From Sporosarcina sp. NCCP-2716 (GTDB lineage Bacteria > Bacillota > Bacilli > Bacillales_A > Planococcaceae): a stretch of DNA of 64,000 bases. Of the stretch, positions 1 through 8,690 are shown in pieces. Position numbers and translations under genes: made by a program. How positions within the stretch are numbered: the first letter of the stretch is position 1; every line of letters starts with the position of its first letter. The notes beneath the pieces are model-generated. The model saw only the letters and a list, made by a program, of their open reading frames with translations, was not told the DNA's origin and searched no databases. The stretch is from positions 493,967 through 557,966 of the forward strand of contig NZ_BRCF01000001.1 of the NCBI RefSeq assembly GCF_023707985.1, written 5' to 3'.

Positions 1-488
1 CACTAGGACTCGATGAGGTGCGGCTCATGCCGACCGCCATCCCTCCCCATAAGCTGCTGGCGGATACGGCCAGCCCCCGGCAGCGGCTTGAGATGACGGC
101 ACTTGCCGTGCAGGGGAACAGCCGGCTTACGGTGTGTGATGAGGAAGTGGCGTCAGGCGGCGTATCCTATACGGTGATCACGATGGGTCGGCTGATGGAA
201 AAGGAACCGGATGCCGAGTTCCATTTCATCATAGGCGGCGATATGATCGATTCGCTTCATACGTGGCGCGGCATAGACCGGCTGCTGACGATGGTGCGGT
301 TTGTCGGTGTCCGCCGACCAGGCACCGCCGGGCATACCGAACTGCCGATCAATTATGTCGAAGTCCCGCTGATCGATGTCTCCTCGACGATGCTACGGAA
401 CAGATACCGCTCGCAAAGGACGACCGGCTATCTGATCCCGCCATCCGTCGACCGCTACATTCGGAAGGAGCGATTATATGGATCTTGA
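1..488 (+). CDS. nadD: Nicotinate-nucleotide adenylyltransferase, 5' truncated
   Basis: Joins ATP to nicotinate mononucleotide to make deamido-NAD in NAD biosynthesis. The window starts inside the gene; codons are read from base 3 (LGLDEVRLMPTAIPPHK), the substrate-site segment typical of NadD that normally lies near residue 25-45. Further along are IIGGDMIDSLHTW and the C-terminal SSTMLRNR motif, which fits the ISSTxIR signature of this nucleotidyltransferase family. The stop overlaps the start of yqeK by 11 bases, so the two are translationally coupled, as in B. subtilis yqeJ-yqeK. Only the first 20-30 residues (with the HxGH motif) are missing. Confidence 0.93.
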   Translation, partial: LGLDEVRLMPTAIPPHKLLADTASPRQRLEMTALAVQGNSRLTVCDEEVASGGVSYTVITMGRLMEKEPDAEFHFIIGGDMIDSLHTWRGIDRLLTMVRFVGVRRPGTAGHTELPINYVEVPLIDVSSTMLRNRYRSQRTTGYLIPPSVDRYIRKERLYGS

Positions 489-1032
489 CAACCTGATCAG
501 TGATCTGCAGCAGCGGCTGCCGCTGCGGCGCTTCGAACACGTTTTACGGGTCACGGAAACAGCGAGGGCGCTCGCGGCCATGCATGGCGTGCCTGCAGAC
601 AAGGCGGAGACGGCGGCCCTGTTCCACGATATCGCGAAAAGCATGAGTGCCGACGGGCTGCAGCGGCTGCTGACAGACCGCGGGACCGGACCGGAGCTTT
701 TCAAATTCAACAAAGAGCTTTGGCATGCACCGGCCGGGGCGTTGATCGCTGAAGAGGAATACGGAATCACGGACAGGGACATCCTGAATGCCATCCGTTT
801 CCACACGACCGGAAGAGCCGCGATGTCCGACCTGGAAATGGTCGTCTATGTAGCGGACATGATCGAACCCGGTCGGGAGTTTCCGGGGGTGGAGGAACTG
901 CGCCGCCATGCGGAAGGCCCGTTGTCCGGGGTGATGGAAGCCTGTATCGTCCACTCGGTTCAGCATTTGGTCAGCAAGCGGGTGCCCGTGCATCCGGATT
1001 CCATAGAATGCTATAATTATTTTGTACAGTGA
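478..1032 (+). CDS. yqeK: HD-domain Ap4A hydrolase YqeK
   Basis: Predicted symmetrical bis(5'-nucleosyl)-tetraphosphatase that cleaves Ap4A to two ADP. The 184-residue protein carries the metal-binding HD signature: His21, the His50-Asp51 doublet in ALFHDIAKS, the FHTTGR histidine and the late Asp in VVYVADMIEP. Length equals the usual YqeK length. It overlaps nadD by 11 bases and is followed 15 bases later by rsfS, so it sits in the same operon. Family assignment is strong; the Ap4A activity is known for family members and not shown here. Confidence 0.92.
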   Translation: MDLDNLISDLQQRLPLRRFEHVLRVTETARALAAMHGVPADKAETAALFHDIAKSMSADGLQRLLTDRGTGPELFKFNKELWHAPAGALIAEEEYGITDRDILNAIRFHTTGRAAMSDLEMVVYVADMIEPGREFPGVEELRRHAEGPLSGVMEACIVHSVQHLVSKRVPVHPDSIECYNYFVQ

Positions 1033-1047
1033 AAGGAAAGTGAACCA

Positions 1048-1398
1048 ATGCCAACATTATTAGAAGTGACATTCAAAGCAGCAGACGATAAACGCGCGGA
1101 AGACATTGTCGTGCTGAATATGGAAGGGGTCTCCCTCGTGGCGGATTTCTTCGTCATCTGCCATGCCAATTCAGAGCGTCAAGTCCAGGCGATTGCACGT
1201 GAAATCGCGGACAAGGCTGCAGAAGAACAGTACGACGTGAAACGGATCGAAGGGATGGACGCCGGACGGTGGGTGCTCGTCGACCTCGGTGACGTCATCG
1301 CGCATGTCTTCCACAAGGATGAGCGGAGCTTCTACAACCTCGAGAGACTTTGGGGAGACGCACCTGAAATCGAAGTGGCGGATGATACTGTCCAATGA
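1048..1398 (+). CDS. rsfS: Ribosome silencing factor RsfS
   Basis: Binds ribosomal protein L14 (uL14) on the 50S subunit and blocks subunit joining when nutrients are low. The 116-residue product has the family's conserved block DAGRWVLVDLGDVIAHVF near residues 71-88 and the following FYNLERLWGDAP. A good ribosome site (GAAAGGAAAGTG) precedes the ATG. It corresponds to B. subtilis yqeL in both sequence and position, and its last bases overlap the ATG of the next gene. Confidence 0.93.
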   Translation: MPTLLEVTFKAADDKRAEDIVVLNMEGVSLVADFFVICHANSERQVQAIAREIADKAAEEQYDVKRIEGMDAGRWVLVDLGDVIAHVFHKDERSFYNLERLWGDAPEIEVADDTVQ

Positions 1399-2129
1399 TG
1401 TACTCGAAATTTGCAGCTGTCTATGACGAACTGATGGCGGATATTCCCTACGGTGACTATGTACAGCTCATTGAAACTGCACTCGGAACAGCTGCAGACA
1501 AAAAGATCCTGGATGTCGCTTGCGGCACCGGGATCCTTTCTGTTTTGCTGGCAGGGCAGGGAGCACATGTCACGGGGATCGACTTGTCCGATGAGATGCT
1601 GACAGTAGCACGCAAACGGGCGGCTGGACAGGGCCTCTCCATCGATTTCCATCATCAGGCGATGCAGAAGCTTGACGTATCCGGTCAGTTCGATGCCGCA
1701 GTCATCCCGATCGACTCACTGAACTACCTGGAGAGCGAACAGGATGTCCTCGATACGTTCACCGGCATCCTGCATCTACTGCGCCCGGGCGGCCTGCTCC
1801 TGTTCGATGTCCACTCAACATTCAAGACGGATGTCATCTTCCAGGAAGGACCGTTCACATACGACAGCCGGAGCATCTCGTACATATGGGAGACAGCGCC
1901 GGGTGACGAACCGCATGCCGTCCGCTCGGAACTTGCTTTCTTCGTCCGCGGATCGGATGGACGGTACGACCGCTTCGACGAAGTGCACGAACAGCGGACT
2001 TTCCCGATCATGACATACGTCCGGCTGCTGGAGCAGTCCGGATTCACGATTGAACGGATCTTCGCGGACTGGGAGGACGAAGCGCCTGAGGACGAGAGCG
2101 AGCGGATCTTTTTCCAAGCGAGGAAGTAA
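1395..2129 (+). CDS. yqeM: Class I SAM-dependent methyltransferase YqeM
   Basis: A 244-residue Rossmann-fold methyltransferase. Motif I reads LDVACGTG around residues 39-46, motif II is GIDLSDEML, and PGGLLLFDVHS is motif VI-like. The natural substrate of this family is not known to me. The ATG overlaps the rsfS stop (ATGATG), so either of two adjacent ATGs may be used. It closes the nadD-yqeK-rsfS-yqeM run, the same order as in B. subtilis. Confidence 0.88.
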   Translation: MMYSKFAAVYDELMADIPYGDYVQLIETALGTAADKKILDVACGTGILSVLLAGQGAHVTGIDLSDEMLTVARKRAAGQGLSIDFHHQAMQKLDVSGQFDAAVIPIDSLNYLESEQDVLDTFTGILHLLRPGGLLLFDVHSTFKTDVIFQEGPFTYDSRSISYIWETAPGDEPHAVRSELAFFVRGSDGRYDRFDEVHEQRTFPIMTYVRLLEQSGFTIERIFADWEDEAPEDESERIFFQARK

Positions 2130-2191
2130 CAGTTCCGATTATTCGGCAAATGCGCTATAGTGAAGGGGACTCGTCGACACGAGCATCATAA

Positions 2192-2863
2192 TTGAAAGGG
2201 CTGACGCTTCTGTTTTCTGAATTGGTATTTGGAAAATGGCGGAAAGTCACCACTCCTCTCGCGATAGCAGCTGTTATCTCGGCAATCCTGTTCTTCCCCC
2301 GGGGACAGGCGGATACCGGGCTGGTCCCTCAAGAAAACGTATACCATGCAGCACAGGCAGAAGACGATGATGATCTGCAGCTCGAAGAAGAACCTGAATC
2401 ACCCGCGCAGCCGGTCCCGGTGCTGCTGATGGTGGATGTCAAAGGCGCGGTGAAATTTCCGAATGTCTATACATTCGAAGAAGGGCAGCGTGTCATCGAT
2501 GCCATCACTGCGGCAGGAGGCTACACGGCAGATGCCGACAGCCGCATGCTCAACCATGCCCAGCTGCTGGCTGACCAGACTGTCATCTATGTCCCGGAAG
2601 AAGGGGAAGAACCCCCTGTGTACGAAACACCCGGACTGCCCGAAGGAAATCCAGCAGATGGGACCGCTGCAGCAGTGAACCTGAATACAGCCGACTCTGC
2701 ACAGCTCATGACACTGAGCGGGATCGGCCCTGCAAAAGCCGCCGCGATCATCGCGTACCGGGATGAATTCGGCGCCTTCCAGGCGGTGGAGGACCTTATG
2801 AAAGTGTCGGGTATCGGACAGAAGACGTTCGAGACGCTTGCGGACTCCATCACGGTCGACTAA
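2192..2863 (+). CDS. comEA: Competence protein ComEA, DNA receptor
   Basis: Membrane-anchored double-stranded DNA receptor for natural transformation. The 223-residue protein has one N-terminal membrane segment (about residues 20-33), an acidic linker, an SLBB-like domain around residues 78-145 and a C-terminal helix-hairpin-helix pair (LNTADSAQLMTLSGIGPAKA, then VSGIGQKTF) that binds DNA. The start is probably the TTG at 2192; the Shine-Dalgarno sequence is weak, so the exact start is uncertain. It opens the comEA-comEB-comEC operon. A comER homologue is not visible upstream. Confidence 0.92.
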   Translation: MKGLTLLFSELVFGKWRKVTTPLAIAAVISAILFFPRGQADTGLVPQENVYHAAQAEDDDDLQLEEEPESPAQPVPVLLMVDVKGAVKFPNVYTFEEGQRVIDAITAAGGYTADADSRMLNHAQLLADQTVIYVPEEGEEPPVYETPGLPEGNPADGTAAAVNLNTADSAQLMTLSGIGPAKAAAIIAYRDEFGAFQAVEDLMKVSGIGQKTFETLADSITVD

Positions 2864-2901
2864 TACGGACCTGGCTGCATAACCAGGCAGGAGGCGAAAC
2901 A

Positions 2902-3465
2902 ATGGAACGACTATCATGGGAACAGTTTTTCATGGCGCAGTGCAATCTGCTGGCCGTCAGGAGCACGTGTACACGGCTCGCGGTCGGTGCGGTGATCGTG
3001 CGTGACAACCGGATCATCGCAGGAGGCTACAATGGCTCCGTATCGGGCGGCGATCATTGTATCGACAAAGGGTGCTATGTAGTGGACAACCACTGCATCC
3101 GGACGATCCACGCGGAGATGAACGCCCTCCTGCAATGCGGGAAATACGGCATTCCTGCAGCCGGCTCCACCTTGTACGTCACGCACTTCCCGTGCCTGCA
3201 ATGCTCCAAAGCGATCATTCAGGCAGGCATCTCGAATGTCTATTACGGAACGGATTACCGCAACAGCGAATATGCGACGGAGCTGTTCGCCCACGCCGGC
3301 ATCGAAGTCCGCCAGATCCCGTTCGATCCGCGGATCCTCGATTTCGAGCAGGCACCGAAGGCTGAATTCGTAAGTGAACTGCTGCAGACGATTGAACAAG
3401 CCGGTATTCCGGAAGACGACCTGAGACGTCTTTCCGATAAAGCCGAATCGCTATTTGGCAACTAG
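2902..3465 (+). CDS. comEB: dCMP deaminase-family protein ComEB
   Basis: Zinc deaminase, predicted to convert dCMP to dUMP for thymidylate synthesis; it lies in the competence operon though it is not needed for transformation in B. subtilis. The 187-residue product has the catalytic HAE of TIHAEMNALLQ and the zinc ligands of PCLQC. A strong ribosome site (CAGGAGGCG) precedes the ATG. The end overlaps the probable start of comEC by 13 bases, suggesting coupled translation. Confidence 0.93.
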   Translation: MERLSWEQFFMAQCNLLAVRSTCTRLAVGAVIVRDNRIIAGGYNGSVSGGDHCIDKGCYVVDNHCIRTIHAEMNALLQCGKYGIPAAGSTLYVTHFPCLQCSKAIIQAGISNVYYGTDYRNSEYATELFAHAGIEVRQIPFDPRILDFEQAPKAEFVSELLQTIEQAGIPEDDLRRLSDKAESLFGN

Positions 3466-5780
3466 TCCGTCCTTCCCGTTACATCTACTATACTTTCTCT
3501 GCAGCTGCAGCAGCAGCGGCCGTCTCCACAGGCCGGCCGGAACTGCTCTGGCTGCAGTTCCTCTTTCTCCCCCTCCTCATGAAGCACAGGCGGGATGTCC
3601 CCGCGGTCATCCTGTTCGCTGTTTTCGTCCTGTGCTCGTATTTCTATTTTCAGAAAGTACTGCCCGGGCCGGAGTCCCCGAACGGCATCCCCGAAGAGCG
3701 ATCCATGCGTTTCCGTGATTCGGTGAAAATCGACGGAGCCAGACTGAAAGGGTTCGCGGAAGCGGAAGACGGCCGCGTATATTACGTCCTCTATACGATC
3801 CCGTCCGAACAGGAGAAGGAATTCCTCCTGTCTGCACCGCCTGAAGGAAAGCGTGTCATCCTGTCAGGAACTGTTGAGGAGCCGGATCCGCCTGCCCATC
3901 GCTATGCATTCGACATGGAAGCGTATTTGCGGATGAACGGCGCCGTTTCCGTTTTCAAAGCGGACCGTATGACCATGGCTGATGGCAGCACCAGGCGGTT
4001 CGAACGCCTCTACGGGCAGCGCCGATTCCTGAAAGAGCATATTCGTTCCGTCTTCCCGGCTTCCCTGCAGACTGAGGCGGAAGCGCTGCTGATAGGGGAC
4101 AGAAGCACGATGGATGATGACTTGTCCGACCAGTACAGGACGCTCGGCATCACGCACCTTTTCGCGATTTCCGGTCTTCATGTCGGACTGCTGACCATGC
4201 TGTTCCGGCTCAGTGCGAAGCGTCTCCGGCTGCGCATGGAAACGGTCGATTCCCTGCTGTTCCTGCTGCTGCCGTGCTATGCGGTACTGGCAGGCGGTGC
4301 CCCGTCAGTCTGGCGTGCGGTGTCTGTCACGATCCTCATCCTGCTCTGTGTGACAGGGAAGATCCGGCTGCGGATGGATGATGCACTCGCGCTCAGTGCG
4401 CTCGGCTTCCTGTTCCTGAAGCCGTACGTCATGTACCAGCCCGGGTTCCAGCTTTCCTACGGAGCCGCGTTCGCACTCGTCTGCTCGGCTGGTTTTCTGC
4501 AGAAACAGCAGTCGTTCCTAGCCCTGTCCGCCAGTGTGACAGCGATCACCCAGCTGGCTCTTGCCCCTGTCCTCCTTTACCATTTCTATGAACTGTCCCT
4601 GTCGTCGTTTGTCGTGAACCTCGTGTATGTACCGCTCTATTCCCTGATCATCCTGCCGGCGAATCTCATCCTGCTCATCGTCTCGCTCCTTTCTGAGACC
4701 GCCGCTGTCCCGCTGTTCGTTGTCTACGAGCCGTTCCGCCGTCATGTGTCAACGGCCACCGAATGGATAGCGGAGCTGCCCGGCCAAGTCTGGACGGCGG
4801 GCCAGCCGGACAGCTTCTGGCTGTGCGTAATGCTCATTGCCATCCTGGCGGGATTCATCATCATCGAAAAGAGCGGCAGGCTACTGCCCGGCCTTGCCGT
4901 CATCCTGATTACGGCGATGGCGTTCCAGCTGAAGCCGTATACCGATCCGGATGCCCATATCACTTTCCTTGATGTAGGGCAGGGGGACAGCATCCTCATC
5001 GAGCTGCCGTACCGCAAAGGTGTGTACCTGATCGATACCGGTGGGCAGGTCGCGTTCGGCGAGGAGGACTGGCGGACACCCGCAAAACCGTTCCGTATCG
5101 GCAGACAGCTCGTCGTGCCCTATTTGAAAGGGAAAGGGATCAGTAAAATCGATCTTCTGGTGATCACCCACGCACACAACGATCATATGGAGGCGGCTGA
5201 TGAAGTGCTGCAGGACATCGGCGTCGGCTCCGTCCACGTGCCTGACGGGAGTCTCACTGAGGAGCAAATGATGCCGATGAAGGAAGAAGCGGCGCGGAAG
5301 AACATCGGCATACACAGCCGGCAGGCCGGTGACGGCTGGAAGGCAGGCAGTGTGCTGTTCACCTACATTTCCCCGTTCGGCGGGCCGTATGTGCACAATG
5401 ACAGCTCCCTCGTCCTTCTCATGAAGACGGACAGCTGGCAAGTGCTCTTCACGGGGGATCTGGAAGCGGAAGGGGAACGGCGAATCATCCGCACATACGG
5501 CCATATGGACTGGCGCCCCCTGATCCTGAAAGCGGGACACCACGGGAGCGACACGTCGACAACCCGGGAATTCCTCGATTTCCTGCAGCCCGAATTGGCC
5601 GTCATCTCAGCCGGCCGCAACAACCGGTATGGCCATCCGCACCCCAACGTGACCGGGCGGCTGCAGCAAGCGGGCATCCCCTTCCTGGTCACGGCATCGG
5701 ACGGCACCGTTGAGCTGGTCATCCGCGGAGACCGGCTCCAAATCGGAACGTCACGGCAAAAAAAGAAAGACCCCGGTTGA
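3453..5780 (+). CDS. comEC: ComEC/Rec2 DNA uptake channel, unusual start
   Basis: Polytopic membrane protein that carries single-stranded DNA into the cell. From the ATG at 3579 the product is 733 residues, with an N-terminal soluble region, the multi-helix competence core and a C-terminal metallo-beta-lactamase-like domain (THAHNDHMEAAD, then GHHGSDTSTT). That ATG has no ribosome site (the 25 bases before it are nearly all pyrimidines). The frame stays open upstream to 3441 and encodes a hydrophobic stretch (YIYYTFSAAAAAAV) that looks like the missing first membrane helix. No ATG, GTG or TTG exists there; an ATT at 3453 inside comEB would give 775 residues, close to the B. subtilis protein. 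Start 3453 is therefore inferred. Confidence 0.85.
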   Translation: MWQLVRPSRYIYYTFSAAAAAAAVSTGRPELLWLQFLFLPLLMKHRRDVPAVILFAVFVLCSYFYFQKVLPGPESPNGIPEERSMRFRDSVKIDGARLKGFAEAEDGRVYYVLYTIPSEQEKEFLLSAPPEGKRVILSGTVEEPDPPAHRYAFDMEAYLRMNGAVSVFKADRMTMADGSTRRFERLYGQRRFLKEHIRSVFPASLQTEAEALLIGDRSTMDDDLSDQYRTLGITHLFAISGLHVGLLTMLFRLSAKRLRLRMETVDSLLFLLLPCYAVLAGGAPSVWRAVSVTILILLCVTGKIRLRMDDALALSALGFLFLKPYVMYQPGFQLSYGAAFALVCSAGFLQKQQSFLALSASVTAITQLALAPVLLYHFYELSLSSFVVNLVYVPLYSLIILPANLILLIVSLLSETAAVPLFVVYEPFRRHVSTATEWIAELPGQVWTAGQPDSFWLCVMLIAILAGFIIIEKSGRLLPGLAVILITAMAFQLKPYTDPDAHITFLDVGQGDSILIELPYRKGVYLIDTGGQVAFGEEDWRTPAKPFRIGRQLVVPYLKGKGISKIDLLVITHAHNDHMEAADEVLQDIGVGSVHVPDGSLTEEQMMPMKEEAARKNIGIHSRQAGDGWKAGSVLFTYISPFGGPYVHNDSSLVLLMKTDSWQVLFTGDLEAEGERRIIRTYGHMDWRPLILKAGHHGSDTSTTREFLDFLQPELAVISAGRNNRYGHPHPNVTGRLQQAGIPFLVTASDGTVELVIRGDRLQIGTSRQKKKDPG

Positions 5781-5802
5781 AGGGGCCTTTCTTTTATTTT
5801 TG
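5762..5802. terminator. Terminator shared by comEC and yqzM
   Basis: A hairpin AAAGACCCC-GGTTGAA-GGGGCCTTT is flanked by A-rich and T-rich runs on its two sides, so it can end transcription of rightward comEC and, from the other side, leftward yqzM. Confidence 0.8.
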
Positions 5803-5813
5803 CTCATGTGTGA

Positions 5814-5948
5814 TCAGCGTGCAGCGACTTCGACAATCGTAGCAATCACCCAAATTAAAGAAAAACCTACGAAAGATACAATGAAGCCAACACCTGAGTC
5901 AAGAAGATCATTACGTTTGGACTGGACGTCCTTTTCGAATTCGTTCAT
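5814..5948 (-). CDS. yqzM: Small membrane protein YqzM
   Basis: A 44-residue protein beginning MNEFEKDVQSKRNDLLDSG, followed by one membrane helix (about residues 20-41) and ending VAAR. It matches the YqzM family and sits convergent to comEC, as in B. subtilis. The ribosome site AGGAGGTGTAGCA just before the ATG settles the start; a longer reading frame upstream has no such signal. Function is unknown. Confidence 0.85.
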   Translation of the reverse strand: MNEFEKDVQSKRNDLLDSGVGFIVSFVGFSLIWVIATIVEVAAR

Positions 5949-6071
5949 TGCTACACCTCCTGAGTCAACTTCAAGTATAGAACAACGGACAGTAAAAATC
6001 CATAGTAAAACGGAGATATGGCAATCGTGTCTCGATTTGTCACAATTTCTCCATACCGCGCCGGATTGCGG

Positions 6072-6077
6072 TATACT
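6072..6077 (+). promoter_or_regulatory. Possible -10 element for holA
   Basis: TATACT lies 30 bases ahead of the holA start in the gap between divergent yqzM and holA. No convincing -35 is seen 17 bases upstream (CTCCAT), so this is a weak call. Confidence 0.35.
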
Positions 6078-6101
6078 GGAAACCAGAACGAGGTGATTGC
6101 A

Positions 6102-7109
6102 ATGGTAACTGCCGCATGGAAAGAAATCGAAAAAAATCCCGGGCAATCCGTCTATCTGCTGACAGGAAGTGAACAGTACCTGCTGCAGCAGACAACGGAG
6201 AAGATCATCACCCGCATGCCGGAAGTGACTGCTGAGGACGTGCTGTATTTCGACTTGGACGAGGTACCGGTCAGCGCTGTCATCGAAGAGGCGGACACGC
6301 TGCCTTTCTTCAGCGGGCGGAAAGTGATCGTGGCGAAGAACGCATCATTCCTCCGAGCGAAAGAACGCGGGAAGGAAAAGATCGACCATCCGACGGACCT
6401 GCTGGCGGAATGGCTCAAACAGCCATCGCCGACTGCCACCGTCATCTTCATTGCGCCGTATGAGAAACTCGACGCCCGTAAGAAGATCACAAAGCAGATG
6501 ATGGCGAGCGCCAAAGTAATAGAAGCGAACAAACTGACAGGCAGCGACTTGACTGTCTGGATCCAGCAGCAGGCGAAGTCACTGGACTTAACGATCACGC
6601 GGGAGACCGCCGATCACCTGGTCGGGACTGCCGGGGAGAACATGATGCAGCTGTCCAAGGAAATCGAGAAGATCGCTGCCTACATGGACGGCGCAGGGAC
6701 CATCACGGAAGACGTCATCGATCTGCTCGTGCCCCGGTCGCCCGAAACCGAAATCTTCCGGCTGACCGATGCCTACGTATCCGGGAACCGCGCGAAGACG
6801 CTGGCTGTCTACCATGATCTGCTAAGGAGCGGGGAGGAGCCGATTGCGATGGCGTCGCTCATCGCGGGGCAGGTGCGGCTCATGCTGCATGTCGGGTCAC
6901 TGAAGAAGAAAGGCTACCATCAGCAGCAGATTGCGAGCACCCTGAACGTCCATCCGTATCGGGTCAAACTGGTGATGAGCAGCCGATTCGTCCCGAACGA
7001 ACAGCGGCTGCTGCACGTGCTGGACCGTCTGGCGGCGGTCGATCTGAAGCTGAAGACGACATCGGGGAACAGGGAACGGGTTCTCGAACTCTTTTTCCTG
7101 GAACCATAA
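6102..7109 (+). CDS. holA: DNA polymerase III delta subunit
   Basis: Clamp-loader subunit that opens the beta sliding clamp. The 335-residue product has the N-terminal AAA-like fold signature for delta (VYLLTGSEQYLLQQ near residue 17) and the C-terminal collar region ending RERVLELFFL. The start is set by GAGGTGATTGCA before the ATG at 6102; the frame is open further upstream without any start signal. It corresponds to yqeN in B. subtilis and ends in a terminator shared with rpsT. Confidence 0.92.
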   Translation: MVTAAWKEIEKNPGQSVYLLTGSEQYLLQQTTEKIITRMPEVTAEDVLYFDLDEVPVSAVIEEADTLPFFSGRKVIVAKNASFLRAKERGKEKIDHPTDLLAEWLKQPSPTATVIFIAPYEKLDARKKITKQMMASAKVIEANKLTGSDLTVWIQQQAKSLDLTITRETADHLVGTAGENMMQLSKEIEKIAAYMDGAGTITEDVIDLLVPRSPETEIFRLTDAYVSGNRAKTLAVYHDLLRSGEEPIAMASLIAGQVRLMLHVGSLKKKGYHQQQIASTLNVHPYRVKLVMSSRFVPNEQRLLHVLDRLAAVDLKLKTTSGNRERVLELFFLEP

Positions 7110-7116
7110 GAAAACC

Positions 7117-7153
7117 AAAAAAAGCTGCCCGTCAAAGACGGACAGCTTTTTTA
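7117..7153. terminator. Bidirectional terminator between holA and rpsT
   Basis: AAAGCTGCCCGTC-AAA-GACGGACAGCTTT hairpin with one mismatch, A run on the left and T run on the right; serves both convergent genes. Confidence 0.88.
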
Positions 7154-7155
7154 CA

Positions 7156-7407
7156 TTACAAAGCTTTTTTTGTAAGACGTGCTTTTTGACGTGCAGCTGT
7201 GTTTTTATGGATAAGGCCTTTACCGGCAGCAGTGTCCAAATGTTTGATCGCAGCGCGCTTAAGCTCTTCAGCGTTGTCAGCTTTGCTTTCGATCGCAGCG
7301 TCCGCTTTACGCATAGCTGAACGCATAGCTGCTTTCGTGCGTGAGTTCTGTTCATTCGCAGCAGTGCTCTGCTTTACGCGTTTGATGGCACCTTTAATGT
7401 TTGGCAT
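7156..7407 (-). CDS. rpsT: 30S ribosomal protein S20
   Basis: Primary 16S rRNA binding protein of the small subunit. The 83-residue product starts MPNIKGAIKRVKQS and is rich in Ala, Lys and Arg throughout, with the conserved KGLIHKNTAARQKARLTK tail. The ATG at 7407 follows GGAGGTGAATGAA; an upstream in-frame start would remove that signal. It is leftward and convergent with holA, and divergent from gpr, as in B. subtilis. Confidence 0.96.
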   Translation of the reverse strand: MPNIKGAIKRVKQSTAANEQNSRTKAAMRSAMRKADAAIESKADNAEELKRAAIKHLDTAAGKGLIHKNTAARQKARLTKKAL

Positions 7408-7465
7408 TTCATTCACCTCCAACAATCAGGTAAGAAGAGTGTTTCCATGATTTCTCGGATATCTC

Positions 7466-7474
7466 TTTATAACA
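7466..7474 (-). promoter_or_regulatory. Extended -10 promoter for rpsT
   Basis: Reading leftward, TGTTATAAA forms an extended -10 about 60 bases ahead of the S20 start. No -35 at standard distance is obvious. Confidence 0.45.
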
Positions 7475-7601
7475 AAAGTAATCTTATCAAATTGACAGCG
7501 TCTTTGCAACAAAAAAAGTATGACGAACCATGCGGCAGCGTAAAAGGAGAGGGGCATAAAAGACGGGCAGGGCGTACAGACTGCCTATTGAGGTGATCAT
7601 T

Positions 7602-8645
7602 TTGGAAGAGCATGACTTTTACAGGACGGACTTGGTCGTCGAAAGCGAAGAGATGGTAAGACACCGGACCGAGCATGAAAAAGATACACTGGATAAGTCG
7701 AATGGCGTCATGTTCAGGGAGGACAAGAAAGGGCGCACGCTCGTGACGACCGTCCAGATCGATAAGGAAGGGGAAGAGCGGATCGGCAAGAAACAGGGGA
7801 CCTATATCACGCTGACCGATCCGCTGCTGCATGCTGAAGACCGGCCGGGGCTCGGCAAACTGGCGAAGGAAATGACCCGTCAGCTGATGAAACTGACAGA
7901 ACCGCTCAAGCTTCAGCAAAACTGCAAATTGCTGTTCATCGGACTCGGCAACCGGGATGTGACGCCTGACGCGGTCGGACCGCTGACGATGGAGCGGCTC
8001 CAGCCGATCGTGCCTGATTACTACGAGCAGGACGGAGCGGAAGTTTACATCTACGCACCCGGCGTGACGATCCAGACGGGCCTTGAAACCGCGGACTTCA
8101 TCAGAGGGGTCGCAGAAGTGATCCAGCCGGACCTGCTCGTCGTCATCGATGCCCTGGCGGCGCGTGACAGCTCACGGCTGTGCCGGACCATCCAGCTGAC
8201 GGACACGGGCATCCATCCCGGCTCAGGTGTCGGCAACAGCCGGAAGGAAGTGTCCCGGGAGACGCTCGGTGTACCGGTCATCGCGATCGGCATCCCCACC
8301 GTCGTCGACGGCCCCGTGCTGATCGCAGACGCAATCGATACACTGTTCGGCTATATGGCCGCGAAGATCGAAGAGGAGAGCAAGCCGTCGTCGAAGCTGT
8401 CCATCGGTCCGTGGCTGCACAGTGATAATGAAAAAGCGGACCGGAAGACGCTGATCCCCATCTTCGGCGACTGGGCCTCCTGGCCGCATGAAGACCGGGT
8501 CCAGCTGTTCGAGGAAGTCCTGTCCAACCATCAGCTGAAGACATTCATCTCCCCGAAAGAGATTGACGGATGGGTCCAGCTGTATGCTTCGGCGCTTGCG
8601 GAATCGATCGTCTCGTGGATCCATAACGTGAAGAAGAGTTCTTGA
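7602..8645 (+). CDS. gpr: Germination protease GPR
   Basis: Aspartic-type protease that degrades small acid-soluble spore proteins when the spore germinates. The 347-residue protein has an N-terminal propeptide-like segment with RTDLVVES, then LFIGLGNRDVTPDAVGPL, VIDALAARDSSRL, SDTGIHPGSGVGN-type and GVPVIAIGIPTVVD motifs characteristic of the family. Start is probably the TTG at 7602 since TGAGGTGATCAT is placed 8 bases before it; the GTG at 7593 would lie inside that ribosome site. Its presence marks a spore-forming lineage. I see no clear SigG promoter. Confidence 0.93.
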   Translation: MEEHDFYRTDLVVESEEMVRHRTEHEKDTLDKSNGVMFREDKKGRTLVTTVQIDKEGEERIGKKQGTYITLTDPLLHAEDRPGLGKLAKEMTRQLMKLTEPLKLQQNCKLLFIGLGNRDVTPDAVGPLTMERLQPIVPDYYEQDGAEVYIYAPGVTIQTGLETADFIRGVAEVIQPDLLVVIDALAARDSSRLCRTIQLTDTGIHPGSGVGNSRKEVSRETLGVPVIAIGIPTVVDGPVLIADAIDTLFGYMAAKIEEESKPSSKLSIGPWLHSDNEKADRKTLIPIFGDWASWPHEDRVQLFEEVLSNHQLKTFISPKEIDGWVQLYASALAESIVSWIHNVKKSS

Positions 8646-8690
8646 AAGGACGCCTCCTGCATATAGTAGCCGGGAACGGGGGGATGACTC

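Noticed and set aside
2130-2191. ComK site before comEA
   Set aside because: No AAAA-N5-TTTT pair can be made out in the short gap.
3455-3718. Small frame across the comEB-comEC junction
   Set aside because: Low-complexity Ser/Pro/Arg peptide in the wrong frame; the comEC frame explains this region.
7500-7590. SigG promoter of gpr
   Set aside because: Only a loose match (GCATAAAA as -10) without a properly placed -35.
7593-7595. GTG start for gpr
   Set aside because: This GTG is part of the TGAGGTG ribosome site that serves the TTG at 7602.
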